Shown: positions 15,872 to 16,123 of the stretch, piece after piece
How the letters are laid out: the number at the start of each line of letters is the position of its first letter
Position numbering within the stretch: the stretch's first letter is position 1
NCBI GenBank assembly: GCA_002483765.1
Contig: DLIO01000051.1
Coordinates: 1 to 16,123, forward strand
Direction: 5' to 3'
DNA from: Lentisphaeria bacterium UBA7640
GTDB taxonomy: Bacteria; Verrucomicrobiota; Lentisphaeria; Victivallales; Victivallaceae
Length of the DNA: 16,123 nucleotides
Position numbers and translations under genes: made by a program
The notes under the pieces: generated by a model
Database searches by the model: none
The model's input: the letters and a program-made list of their open reading frames with translations, nothing else
Told to the model about the DNA's origin: nothing

Positions 15872-16123
15872 ATGAGGCAATCTTTAGGGATCATATTAAT
15901 ATTCTTTATGTTTTCTGTTTTTATGACTTCGTATTCTTGGGCTGGGTCTACAAATAAAAAAGAGGAAGATGAAATGCAACAAGAGATAAAGAGACTCCAG
16001 AAGTTATACGTTGGCGATTTCAAAGACAAAGAAGCTGTTTTTGAAGGGATTAAAGTTTATAGAGAAAATGCCATTGTGAATAAAAAAAACAAATCCATTC
16101 TATTTACGATTAGGGCATTTGTC
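15872..16123 (+). CDS. Partial secreted protein, candidate immunity partner of the Rhs tip (runs off the window)
   Basis: An ATG at 15872, with GAGG 6 nt upstream, opens a frame of 84 codons that is still open at the window end. The N-terminus is a clear signal peptide: MRQ, then a hydrophobic stretch SLGIILIFFMFSVFM, with likely cleavage after SYSWA at residue 24. No lipobox cysteine is seen. The mature part begins with a charged helix (KKEEDEMQQEIKRLQKL). It lies 13 nt after the Rhs stop and is AT-rich like the tip. By position and export it fits an immunity protein acting outside the cytoplasm, as a toxin against membrane lipids would require. That role is inferred; I recognise no family. 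The last 22 bases are one copy of the edge inverted repeat. Confidence 0.72.
   Translation, partial: MRQSLGIILIFFMFSVFMTSYSWAGSTNKKEEDEMQQEIKRLQKLYVGDFKDKEAVFEGIKVYRENAIVNKKNKSILFTIRAFV
16102..16123. repeat. Right copy of the perfect 22-bp inverted repeat at the window edges
   Basis: The bases from atttacgattaggg to the end are the exact reverse complement of 1-22. Here the sequence is inside an open frame and encodes Phe-Thr-Ile-Arg-Ala-Phe-Val at its end. The match stops at 16102, as 16101 already differs, and probably continues outward beyond the window. Confidence 0.85.

Noticed and set aside
15676..16029. Minus-strand frame of 117 codons opposite the Rhs tip
   Set aside because: It overlaps two well-supported plus-strand genes and resembles no protein; AT-rich sequence makes such frames and false hydrophobic stretches.

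Overview
The window is a compact stretch of bacterial chromosome, about 45% G+C by eye, with fourteen genes in four blocks of alternating strand. Most are housekeeping genes of cofactor, tRNA and DNA metabolism. PdxB, an NADP-type Icd, a sigma-54 enhancer-binding protein and an Rhs fragment suggest a Gram-negative-like bacterium. A PVC-group lineage such as Lentisphaerota is my guess, at low confidence; there is no rRNA or other decisive marker.

Layout. (1) 158-5470, minus strand: a five-gene run, icd, a PTS EIIA-CBS protein, an ArsB/NhaD-type permease, a GNAT acetyltransferase and bioA, with gaps of 1 to 15 nt and so probably one transcript. (2) 5471-5830: a divergent spacer with degenerate CACGGAG repeats that create a false N-terminal extension of icd. 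(3) 5831-10159, plus strand: a DUF1805 protein, pdxB, thiI and nfo, tightly coupled, then an unrecognised 268-aa protein. (4) 10245-12767, minus strand: cvfB, a PH-like/zinc-ribbon/membrane protein and trmO, all overlapping. (5) 12768-13065: a divergent promoter region. (6) 13066-16123, plus strand: a PAS/sigma-54 regulator, then an orphan Rhs C-terminal piece and a partial secreted protein that may be its immunity partner.

Three things stand out. First, a dispersed element of about 55-60 bp occurs three times, in the same orientation (102-160, 10202-10261, 14508-14561). It joins an AT-rich arm to a GC-rich palindrome (core GCGCGCATWATGCGCGC) with fixed internal spacing. Two copies supply the stop codons of bioA and trmO. 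Second, the Rhs fragment carries a tip of about 160 residues whose His/Asp pattern matches zinc-dependent phospholipase C, followed 13 nt later by a gene with a signal peptide. This looks like a toxin-immunity cassette. Third, the first 22 and last 22 bases of the window are perfect reverse complements. The right copy lies inside the candidate immunity gene, so the left edge may be a truncated duplicate of that gene or a shared repeat at which an assembly stopped.

The left block links central carbon metabolism (Icd) to a transporter that may be controlled by PTS phosphorylation. The plus-strand block serves pyridoxal phosphate, thiamine/4-thiouridine and DNA repair. The cvfB-trmO block concerns RNA and translation.
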